Position numbers and translations under genes: made by a program
Part shown: positions 26,003 through 33,059 of the stretch, in pieces
Layout of the letters: the number at the start of each line of letters is the position of its first letter
How positions within the stretch are numbered: position 1 is the stretch's first letter
The notes under the pieces: generated by a model
Databases searched by the model: none
The model's input: only the letters and a program-made list of their open reading frames with translations
Told to the model about the DNA's origin: nothing
From: Enhygromyxa salina
GTDB taxonomy: Bacteria > Myxococcota_A > Polyangia > Nannocystales > Nannocystaceae
Direction: 5' to 3'
Assembly: GCF_002994615.1 (NCBI RefSeq)
Contig: NZ_PVNK01000174.1
Location: 1-36,101 of the forward strand
DNA: 36,101 nucleotides

Positions 26003-28252
26003 CTACCGGTTCGCCACCTCCTCCAACGCAAGATCGAAACGGACGATGCTGTTGGACAGGTCGTGCTTGACGGCGATGGCACGTCCCGCACGAAGCACCT
26101 TGATGGCTCGACGGGTCTCTGCGGCGTCGGCGTAGTTTTTTGCTAACCAAAGAGCGTCCTCGGTGTATCGCGCCCAGTTTTGACCGTCCCAGTCGAGCTT
26201 CAAAATCCTCCCTTCCGCAACCTCAGCACTGTTCAGTTGGCCCAAGTCCACGAACACCAGGAATTCTTGGAGTAGAATCCCACGCGTCCGCCAAGTCCCG
26301 TGCCCGAACTCCTCCTCGTGCACGGTCAGCGCCAGCTCCAGGTACTTCAGCGCCTCACTCGCCCGACCGACCGCCAGCAACCCGCGGGCGTAGTTCTCGT
26401 GGGCCTGGCTCAGCAGCTCTCGCGTCCCGCCGTACCTTTGGAGCGCCGCCTCGCGCTGCTCCACCGCCCGCAGCAACAGCCCAACCCCGCGCTCGCGCAC
26501 CTCCTGGGGCCCGGAGGCCAGCGCGAGCCCGTGGACCTGCAGCAGCTCCGCGACCCGGTCGGGCCGAAACTCCGCGAGCACCGCCCGGGCCGCGAAAGCG
26601 TGCGCGTCCACAACCCCGATCTCCCCCCGCTCGCCCGCGACCGCGACGAGCTTCATCTGGACCTCGGCCCCGAACACCCCCAGCCCGAGGGCCCACGCCT
26701 CCTCGTAGGCCAGCTCGAAGTCAGCCTCCGCCTCGTCGAGCTCCCCGTCGAGGCGCCGGATCTCCCCGCGCCAGAAGATCGCCCGCGCGACCCCGTACTC
26801 GGCCCCCTGCTCGTGGGCCAACTCCATGTAGTCAGCCTGACGGGCCCGGGCGAGCTCGAGGTCCCCCATCCTCACCAGCGCCTCGACCTCGACGTCGATG
26901 TTGCGCAGCTCGAGAAAGCCGCCGTAACCCCACTCGGCGTCCTCGGGGTGGTCGATGCAGTGCTCTGGCGCGGGCAGCTCCGCGATCACGGTCGCGAAGC
27001 TCGAGCCGGCGCGCAGGTGCGGGGTCCGAAACGCCTGGACGGTCGCCTGAAAGCGGTCGCGCACGACCGCGCTGCACGGCGTCGGGGCGATCTCGAACTT
27101 TGCGGCCTTCGCTATCTCGCACTCTTGGGCCCGAACGGCGAGCCAGCGGTTCGCCATCTCCTGCATGCCATCTCCGGCCTTGCGGGTTCCAAACGCGCCG
27201 CGCAGCTCCGCCCGGATCTCGTCGTTCCAGATCAGGTCGAGCTCGCTCATGACCTCCTCGCAGGCGTCCGCTTGGGCCGGCCGCGAAGACATCAGCATCC
27301 CAACCGCGAAGCTCGCCGCGAGCCCGAGGCCCGCCGCCGCCCACGGCCAAGGTCGGCGCGCAGACCCTCGCACGCGCTCCATGCGAAGCAGCAGCGCCTT
27401 CATGCTTGGCCAGCGCTTGTCGGGATCTGGAGCGAGGCCGCGCGCGAGGATCCGGTAGAGCTCTCGCGGCGTCCCACCCCCGCGCGAAGCCTTGACCACG
27501 CGACCGCGGTCGCGGTCCGCGTCGGTCGCGAAGGGGCGACGGCCATAAACCATCTCGAACACGACCATGCAGTAGGCGTAGAGGTCGTCGCGCACGTCCT
27601 GGTGGCCGTGCTCGAGCACGCCGGGCGGCATGTAGGCCTTGGTGCCGACGATGTCGGCCATGTTTTCCCGGTCGCTGGTCCGGCACGCCAGGCCGAGGTC
27701 GGCGACGCGCGGCCAGCCCTCGCTATCGAACAAGATGTTGCTCGGCTTGATGTCGCGATGAAGAATTCCCGCGTCATGGATCGCGGCCAGGCCCCGACCG
27801 ATCTGCATGGCGACCTCCAGGACCCGCTGCCAAGGCCCGGCGAAGTCTCGCTCCGCGGCCGTGCCCCCGCCGAGGTAGGGCATCACGAGCGCGGCGAGCC
27901 GGTCGTCGAGCCGCCCGACGTCGAGGATCGGCATCACGTTTGGGTGGTCGACCAACGAGAGCAGCCGGGCCTCGCGCACGAGGCTGTAGCGTCGGCTGAC
28001 AGCCATCGCACGCTCGAGCTGGGCGCGCATGCTCTCGCTCAAGCCTGCCGCGTCGAGCTCGGCGTCCGTCATGGTGTTGAAGGTGGCGGGGTCCAGCTCG
28101 CACTTGCACGCGACCTGCCGCTCGAGCTGGCGGTCCCAGGTCCGCGCGACGCACGGCCCGCCGCTGGACCCCGTCGGCATCTCGATCACGAAGCGGTCCC
28201 GCGGGAACTTGGGAAGGCTCAGGAACGACTCGTCGGGGGAGACTCCAACCAT
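26003..28252 (-). CDS. Ser/Thr protein kinase with transmembrane segment and TPR-like tail
   Basis: This 749-residue kinase has an atypical Gly-rich loop (PTGSSGGPCVAR, 26-37), ATP-binding Lys in VACKC (50), a ~40-residue insert before the C-helix, catalytic HRDIKPSN (165-172), DLG instead of DFG (185-187), and MPPG where APE is expected (208-211). A membrane span lies at about 304-323, followed by a Cys-containing region and helical TPR-like repeats. It is probably an active but divergent Hanks-type kinase anchored in the inner membrane. ATG 28252 follows TACCAT after 9 nt; the frame stays open further upstream but codes for no kinase sequence. It lies downstream of two sigma-factor genes on the same strand. 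Confidence 0.9.
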   Translation of the reverse strand: MVGVSPDESFLSLPKFPRDRFVIEMPTGSSGGPCVARTWDRQLERQVACKCELDPATFNTMTDAELDAAGLSESMRAQLERAMAVSRRYSLVREARLLSLVDHPNVMPILDVGRLDDRLAALVMPYLGGGTAAERDFAGPWQRVLEVAMQIGRGLAAIHDAGILHRDIKPSNILFDSEGWPRVADLGLACRTSDRENMADIVGTKAYMPPGVLEHGHQDVRDDLYAYCMVVFEMVYGRRPFATDADRDRGRVVKASRGGGTPRELYRILARGLAPDPDKRWPSMKALLLRMERVRGSARRPWPWAAAGLGLAASFAVGMLMSSRPAQADACEEVMSELDLIWNDEIRAELRGAFGTRKAGDGMQEMANRWLAVRAQECEIAKAAKFEIAPTPCSAVVRDRFQATVQAFRTPHLRAGSSFATVIAELPAPEHCIDHPEDAEWGYGGFLELRNIDVEVEALVRMGDLELARARQADYMELAHEQGAEYGVARAIFWRGEIRRLDGELDEAEADFELAYEEAWALGLGVFGAEVQMKLVAVAGERGEIGVVDAHAFAARAVLAEFRPDRVAELLQVHGLALASGPQEVRERGVGLLLRAVEQREAALQRYGGTRELLSQAHENYARGLLAVGRASEALKYLELALTVHEEEFGHGTWRTRGILLQEFLVFVDLGQLNSAEVAEGRILKLDWDGQNWARYTEDALWLAKNYADAAETRRAIKVLRAGRAIAVKHDLSNSIVRFDLALEEVANR

Positions 28253-28577
28253 GGGGCCGCGATGGTAGCAGCCCGCAAGTGCGTCGGGCGGGGGGCGGGG
28301 GGCGGCTGAAAGAAAGTTGAAAATAGCTCCTGACAAACACCCCGCGGATCTGTCTTTAACAATTGAGGGGTGTCGAACGCCCTGCAACAGCCGCGCGCAG
28401 GCCTTGGTCTGCGCGGCGCGGGTGCGGTTTGCCTCGCGCCGAACTCCCGAACGCTGCTGGTCTAGCCGCGAGCGTGCCTGCTCGACTCGAGAGCAGCGAA
28501 GACCTGCGATGTCCACCTCTCTTCCGATCATCGGGTACGGCGACTGGCAACCTGGATCCGCGGCCGCCTCCGCTCGG
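28253..28577. other. 325-bp gap between sigma-like gene and kinase gene
   Basis: The part at 28300-28380 is AT-richer than its surroundings and contains an inverted pair ACACCCC/GGGGTGT around an unpaired 28-nt stretch. No coding sequence is seen. It presumably holds the upstream control region of the kinase gene. Confidence 0.4.
28262..28267 (-). promoter_or_regulatory. -10-like hexamer 9 nt before ATG 28252
   Basis: TACCAT precedes the kinase start by 9 nt with no Shine-Dalgarno, so the mRNA would have at most a 2-3 nt leader. Confidence 0.4.
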
Positions 28578-29180
28578 TCAGCAGTCGGTCGGGTCGCCAG
28601 GGAGGGTGGGTGAATGCCGTGCGAGCTTGAAGCGCTTCGCCTTGCGCAACAGCTGCTCGGCCTTGTCGCGCCGGGTGAGCTCGCCCGCGAGGCGCCTGCG
28701 AAGCCGGGCGACGGACTCGCGCGCCGCCCCCTCCCCGAGCTCGTAGTTTCGCGCGATCTCGCGGTACGCGACCCCCCGAACCCTGTCTTGGAGGATCTGC
28801 CGCGCCCGAGGGTCGCAGCCCTCGAGCAGGTCCTCGACACCTTCGAGCTCCTCGCGCAGGCGGAGCGTCCGACTCATGTCCACGGACGCCTGACCGTGAA
28901 GATGCGACTCAAACATCTCCGAGGTCGCGTTCCGCGTGCGCGTCAGCTCGCGACGTACCGCATTGTTGGCGCACGCCCGGATCCACTGCAGCGTTCGATC
29001 AGCTTCGGGATCCTCCCCGGCTCGGAGCCTGTCGAGCATCTCGGTGATCGCGGCTTGGACCACCGAGTCGATCTGCGCCGTGTTGGCAAAGAACCGCTGA
29101 ACCCAGCGCCGGGTCGTCTTGAGGAACAAGCGGCCCGCTCGGGGATCACCCGCGAGAAACTTTCGGTGGTCGAGCAGCAT
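28578..29180 (-). CDS. RNA polymerase sigma factor-like protein (ECF type), second of a pair
   Basis: The 200-residue protein (211 if started at ATG 29213) has a region 2-like helical N-terminal part (TRRWVQRFFANTAQIDSVVQ, then DRTLQWIRACANNAVRREL) and a region 4 helix-turn-helix near the C-terminus (CDPRARQILQDRVRGVAYRE, IARNYELGEGAARESVARLR). This is the layout of ECF sigma factors, though divergent. ATG 29180 is favoured because TATTTT lies 7 nt before it; ATG 29213 lacks a ribosome site. It lies about 90 bp downstream of another sigma-factor gene and upstream of a Ser/Thr kinase gene on the same strand, suggesting one regulatory module. Confidence 0.75.
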   Translation of the reverse strand: MLLDHRKFLAGDPRAGRLFLKTTRRWVQRFFANTAQIDSVVQAAITEMLDRLRAGEDPEADRTLQWIRACANNAVRRELTRTRNATSEMFESHLHGQASVDMSRTLRLREELEGVEDLLEGCDPRARQILQDRVRGVAYREIARNYELGEGAARESVARLRRRLAGELTRRDKAEQLLRKAKRFKLARHSPTLPGDPTDC

Positions 29181-29187
29181 GGCGAGG

Positions 29188-29193
29188 AAAATA
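29188..29193 (-). promoter_or_regulatory. TANNNT -10-like hexamer 7 nt before ATG 29180
   Basis: TATTTT, then CCTCGCC, then ATG 29180. It supports the shorter start for the sigma-like gene. Confidence 0.4.
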
Positions 29194-29273
29194 CCAGTAA
29201 GCGCGTGGGTCATCTGACCATTGGTACATGCGCAAGGCCGCGCACACGATCGAACGCTGCGACCTCCGCGCTC

Positions 29274-29786
29274 TCAGCCGGCCCCAAACTCGGCTCGCAG
29301 CGCCGCCCGGACCTGGGCGAGACCCCGGCTAAGACGCGACCGGACGGTGTTGTAAGGGATGTTGAGCTCTGCGGCGATCTGCATGGGGTCGCGGCCGTGG
29401 AGCCACAGACGAACGACCGAGCGGTAGAACTCGCCGACCTCCGCGAGGGCTCGCTCCGTCGCTTCGTGGCCGATCGCGAGCATCAACAAGCTATCGGGTC
29501 CGGGCCCGGTCGCGGGACATTTGTCGTCTTCGAGGGGCGGCGTGGTCGCGACCTGTCGCGGGACCCGACGCTCGTAATACTCGAAGACCAGCTTACGGGC
29601 CACGAGAAAGGCGAAGCTTCGCAAACCGCACTTCCCCTTGAAACAGCGAGCGATTGCGAGCCACGCATCCGCGGCGAGATCGGCGGAGTCGGCCCGCGGG
29701 ACCCTGCGACCAAAATAGCGTATCAGCTCGCGATTGATTCGCATGAAGTCGGCAGGCTCTATCTTCAGGACCCACGAATCAGTCAT
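29274..29786 (-). CDS. ECF-type RNA polymerase sigma factor
   Basis: The 170-residue protein has region 2 (FMRINRELIRYFGRRVPRAD, ADLAADAWLAIARCF, LRSFAFLVARKLVFEYYERR) and region 4 (RSVVRLWLHGRDPMQIAAEL, NIPYNTVRSRLSRGLAQVRA) separated by a short linker, as usual for ECF sigma-70 factors. It should direct RNA polymerase to a specific promoter set. No anti-sigma gene is visible nearby; the kinases in the cluster may take that control role, as in ECF groups regulated by Ser/Thr kinases, but this is inference. ATG 29786 follows TAGTCT after exactly 6 nt. The palindromic element copy A begins about 25 bp upstream. Confidence 0.9.
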   Translation of the reverse strand: MTDSWVLKIEPADFMRINRELIRYFGRRVPRADSADLAADAWLAIARCFKGKCGLRSFAFLVARKLVFEYYERRVPRQVATTPPLEDDKCPATGPGPDSLLMLAIGHEATERALAEVGEFYRSVVRLWLHGRDPMQIAAELNIPYNTVRSRLSRGLAQVRAALRAEFGAG

Positions 29787-29792
29787 TGCATG

Positions 29793-29798
29793 AGACTA
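29793..29798 (-). promoter_or_regulatory. TANNNT -10-like hexamer 6 nt before ATG 29786
   Basis: TAGTCT, then CATGCA, then ATG. A leaderless mRNA is predicted. The matching -35 position would fall inside the terminal repeat of the palindromic element. Confidence 0.5.
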
Positions 29799-29810
29799 GC
29801 ACGAATACGA

Positions 29811-29973
29811 GCAGTCCGGGGTGCAATGCATCGTGTCGCCTCGCGCCGGATTGTTTTGCCGAGGGCGCGAAGCCAAAACGCCGCTGCACCGGGCGTACTG
29901 CAAGTTTTGGCGACAAAGCCCTCGGCGAAAAGGCCAAGCGAGGCGGCGCGAGGCATTGCACCCCGGGCTGCTA
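29811..29973. repeat. Palindromic TA element, full copy A (inverted relative to B and C)
   Basis: It has outer inverted repeats (left end GCAGTCCGGGGTGCAATGC with one change, right end GCATTGCACCCCGGGCTGC followed by TA). Inner complementary blocks are present: GCCGAGGGC against GCCCTCGGC and GCCAAAAC against GTTTTGGC. The whole unit can fold back on itself. It matches copies B and C nearly base for base in reverse orientation. It lies between the divergent sigma-factor and kinase genes. Confidence 0.9.
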
Positions 29974-30088
29974 GAGAGCGGTGACCGAACAACACAACAC
30001 TCGAAGCAGCCTCCCGCACGCGTGCTTGTCATGGCGAGCCCACGCTGATTCACGATCGTCGGGGCCGCCGAGGCCGTGGGGTCCGCTC

Positions 30089-31021
30089 GTGGGAGATCCG
30101 CGTCAGCTCTGCTCGCATCGCGTCCTCGAGCTGGTCGCTGCGCGGATGGGTCGGGAGCTGGCGGACGTCGCCGAGTTGTTGCTCGGCATGAGATCTCAGC
30201 GCCGCTATTTGCTGCTCGACACAATCGCCCGCACGCGACGCAGCACTGTTTTTCACGCGATCGACCAGCTCCTCGCGCGCGAGGTGGCGTTGAAGGTGCA
30301 ACACGACTCGGACGACGAGACCGTGTGGCGGGTGATCGCCGAGGCCCAGGCCATGGCCCGGTTTGATGATCCAAATATCGTGCGCGTCCACGACTTCGGT
30401 CGCCACGAGGGTTGGTTGTACCTGGTCATGGAGCTCTGCGACGAGAACGTCGAGACCTGGCGCCGCGGTCGGCCGTGGGCGGACGTGCTCGACCAGCTCG
30501 TCGAGGCCGGCCGCGGGCTGGCGGCGGTTCACGCGGCTGGGCTCGTACACGCCGACGTCAAGCCCGAGAACATCTTCGTGAAGGACGGGGCGGCGAAGAT
30601 CGGCGACTTCGGACTGGTGACCTCGCCGGGGTGGTCGACCCGGATCAGCGGCACCCTGGGCTACATCGCGCCGGAAGTGGCGGACGGGAGGCAAAGCGCT
30701 GCCAGCGACGTGTTCGCGTTCGCGTGCACAGTGTGGGCTTGCCTGGTCGGACGCCCGCCCTTCGGCGAGCCGCCCCCAGGCGCCGACACCTCCGCCGGCG
30801 CGCTGGTCCTGGTCGAGCGAGCGCGAGCGGGTGCGTTCGGCGAGCTCGACCGCGCAGCCGCCCCTCCCCCGCGAGCGATCATTGCGGCGCTGCGCCGCGC
30901 GCTGCAACCTGACCCAGAGCGCAGGCCGGCCCTCGACGGGCTCCTCGCGCAGCTCGAGGCGCTGCGCTCAGCAGGGGCGCTGGGTCGGTGGGTCTGGACG
31001 CTACGCCTGGACGCGCGGTGA
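30089..31021 (+). CDS. Divergent non-RD Ser/Thr protein kinase, soluble
   Basis: The 310-residue single-domain kinase retains the ATP-binding Lys in VALKV (69), catalytic HADVKPEN (about 154-161), DFG (173-175) and APE in GYIAPEVADG. It lacks the Gly-rich loop: the segment TIARTRRSTVF stands in place of GxGxxGxV. The Arg of HRD is Ala, making it a non-RD kinase. No membrane span is present. The start is uncertain: GTG 30089 gives a helical N-terminus (GDPRQLCSHRVLELVAARMG); GTG 29981 and ATG 30146 are alternatives. Being divergent from two sigma factors and close to another kinase, it may belong to a signalling module controlling them. Confidence 0.8.
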   Translation: MGDPRQLCSHRVLELVAARMGRELADVAELLLGMRSQRRYLLLDTIARTRRSTVFHAIDQLLAREVALKVQHDSDDETVWRVIAEAQAMARFDDPNIVRVHDFGRHEGWLYLVMELCDENVETWRRGRPWADVLDQLVEAGRGLAAVHAAGLVHADVKPENIFVKDGAAKIGDFGLVTSPGWSTRISGTLGYIAPEVADGRQSAASDVFAFACTVWACLVGRPPFGEPPPGADTSAGALVLVERARAGAFGELDRAAAPPPRAIIAALRRALQPDPERRPALDGLLAQLEALRSAGALGRWVWTLRLDAR

Positions 31022-31616
31022 CCTCGACAGCCCGTCGAAGGGAGCCCTGGATGACCCAGCCATCCGCGACAGCCGACTCGAAACGGGCGCCCGGACCGAC
31101 TCCTGCGGTTCGGTTTCGACGACGACAACATCGCCACCTCGTCGGAGCAGCTGATCGAACAATCGCCCCTACGCGTTCAAGTCCGATCCGCTCGGCACCT
31201 TCGTGGTCGAGCCGACCCCTCAGGGCGCGGGGTGGGGCGGCACGCCTCGGGCGGGGGACCGAGGATGCGCAGCTGTCTCGACGCGGCGTCGTCAAGTTCG
31301 ACGAGGGAGCAGCCACGACCCGCGACTCGGCCGTCGCGGTCTCGCTTTGCAGACCTCATGCGTGAGGCAGCGAGGTGTCTTGGTTCTGGTCTGCTCACCC
31401 AGCTCATCGCGACACGTAGATCGCCTCGCGGTAGTGGTCGCCCGGCAGCCCCGCGACTTGGCCCACGCCCGGCCCCCCGGGCACAGTTGCGTGTTTTTCG
31501 CTCCCCTCACCCTCGGACCCCGCTGTGGTAGCGTCTTCGCACCCCGAGCAGAGGGCTCCGAGCAAAGGGCTTTGAACGTCCCCAGCCTTCGAGTAGACCA
31601 CCGCGAGGACCTTGCC
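31022..31616. other. 595-bp gap, possible relic of a lost gene
   Basis: No intact gene is seen. On the plus strand short stretches read like protein in shifting frames (LRFGFDDDNIATSSEQLIEQ near 31098-31158, then PYAFKSDPLGTFVVEPT near 31166-31217), consistent with a degraded gene. A TAGCGT hexamer at 31529-31534 is a possible promoter for the STAS gene. Confidence 0.35.
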
Positions 31617-32738
31617 ATGGACACAGCGAGCGGCGACCCCAACGAGTTCGAGATCGATGGCGTGCGGTACAGCTGGGACCGCGCGCGTGACCTGATGCTG
31701 ATGAACGACATGCCGGTCGTGGCGATGCTGATCGAGAGCACCCTCGCCGGCATGATGTGGGGCGTCGAGCGGATAGTCGGGCGCGAGCGCTTCGAGCTGG
31801 CGATGCAGGCCGCGGGCCGCCGCAGCGTCGAACAAGAGTGGCGCACCTTCATCGCGCACATACCGGCGCCCGAGGTCGCCATCGAGATGCTCGGGGGCTT
31901 GACGCCGCTCGGCGGGCTCGGCCGCTGGCAGGTCGTCGAGTTCAACCATGAGCTCAAGTCCGCCGTGTTCCGGGTGACCGCCGGGTTCGAGCCGATCTAT
32001 CAAAAGAGCCTCGGCGTCGAGTGGGACTCGGCGTTCATCGCCGGCAAATTCGCGGGCTACTGCACCAAGGCCTTCGGTACCCACTGCTGGGCCGAGCAGA
32101 CCCGGTTCGTCGTGCGCGGTGACCCCTACGACGAGTTCGAGGTCCGCCCCTCGGACCGCAGCGTCGAGGACCGTCTCGACGCCCTGCTGTTCACCGCGGA
32201 GTCGAGCGCCGCCGACCTCGCCGCGGCGCTCGAGCGGCTGCGTCGCGAGGTCGAGGAGCGCCGCGAGGTCGAGGCTCGTCTGCGCGAGGAGGCCGAGGTC
32301 CGCCGACGTGTCGAGGACGAACTGCGCGGGAAACTCGAGATGATCGAGCGTCAGGCCGCGGACATCCGAGCCATGTCAACGCCCATCTTGCAGGTTGGGG
32401 CCGGGGTGCTCGCGGTGCCGGTGGTCGGCCGCCTCGACTGCCAGCGCGCCGAGACCCTGATGGAGGTGCTGCTGCCCGCGATGGTCGAGCGGCACGCGAG
32501 GGCGGCGATCCTCGATCTGACCGGCGCGGAGGCGCTCGACGCCACGGCGATCAACCTGTTGCTACGGCTGGCCCGGGCGGTCAGCATGCTCGGCGCGCGC
32601 TGCCTATTTTGCGGCATGTCGCCGCGGGCCGCCCAGACTGCGGTCAATCTCGGCGTCGAGTTGAACGGCCTGGTCGCTTACGCGACCCTGGAGGCGGCGC
32701 TAGACGCAGCGAAGCGCGGGATGTCGAAGTCACGCTAG
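31617..32738 (+). CDS. Stressosome-type regulator: V4R-like sensory domain, coiled coil and STAS domain
   Basis: The 373-residue protein has three parts. Residues ~15-185 form a sensory domain whose end (WDSAFIAGKFAGYCTKAFG, then VVRGDPYDEFEV) resembles V4R domains that bind small hydrophobic ligands, although the usual second Cys is Asp. Residues ~190-250 are a Glu/Arg-rich coiled coil. Residues ~255-370 are an RsbR-like STAS domain (STPILQVGAGVLAVPVVGRL, AAILDLTGAEALDATAINLL, GARCLFCGMSPRAAQTAV). RsbR proteins form stressosomes with RsbS and the kinase RsbT; neither partner is seen here. ATG 31617 has AGGA 10-13 nt upstream. The stop TAG at 32736 is formed by the end of a palindromic repeat. 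Confidence 0.85.
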   Translation: MDTASGDPNEFEIDGVRYSWDRARDLMLMNDMPVVAMLIESTLAGMMWGVERIVGRERFELAMQAAGRRSVEQEWRTFIAHIPAPEVAIEMLGGLTPLGGLGRWQVVEFNHELKSAVFRVTAGFEPIYQKSLGVEWDSAFIAGKFAGYCTKAFGTHCWAEQTRFVVRGDPYDEFEVRPSDRSVEDRLDALLFTAESSAADLAAALERLRREVEERREVEARLREEAEVRRRVEDELRGKLEMIERQAADIRAMSTPILQVGAGVLAVPVVGRLDCQRAETLMEVLLPAMVERHARAAILDLTGAEALDATAINLLLRLARAVSMLGARCLFCGMSPRAAQTAVNLGVELNGLVAYATLEAALDAAKRGMSKSR

Positions 32739-32751
32739 CAGCCCGGGGTGC
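32736..32751. repeat. Solo 16-bp terminus of the palindromic TA element
   Basis: TAGCAGCCCGGGGTGC directly abuts full copy B. It looks like the stub of an older copy whose body was replaced or deleted. Its first three bases are the stop codon of the STAS gene. Confidence 0.75.
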
Positions 32752-32915
32752 TAGCAGCCCGGGCTGCAATGCCTCGCGCCGCCTCGCTTGGCCTTTTCAC
32801 CGAGGGCTTTGTCGCCAAAACTTGCAGTACGCCCGGTACAGCGGCGTTTTGGCTTCGCGCCCTCGGCGAAAATTCCGGCGCGAGGCGACACGATGCATTG
32901 CACCCCGGGCTGCTA
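32752..32915. repeat. Palindromic TA element, full copy B
   Basis: The 164 bp, counted from TA to TA, are nearly identical to copy C in the same orientation. The left end reads GCAGCCCGGGCTGCAATGC with one change from the perfect terminal repeat, the right end GCATTGCACCCCGGGCTGC. It lies just after the STAS gene and could act as a long hairpin at its mRNA 3' end. Confidence 0.9.
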
Positions 32916-33059
32916 GACCTCGCGCTGCCCCGCGCTCGACGTGCTTGTTGGCCGGCGGGCCGCATCGCGGACGGGTCAGCTGCCAGACGGGAGCTGACGG
33001 CCGGCCCCGAGGGGCCGACACACCGGATCGAACTCGAGCTCCGGCGCCTGCCAAGGTCG

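Noticed and set aside
26300..28309. A 669-codon plus-strand frame
   Set aside because: It is antisense to the kinase gene at 26003-28252, which has HRDIKPSN and other motifs.
29783..30048. Small ORFs across the palindromic element at 29.8 kb
   Set aside because: The same peptides arise from every copy of the element in several frames, so they reflect the repeat, not genes.
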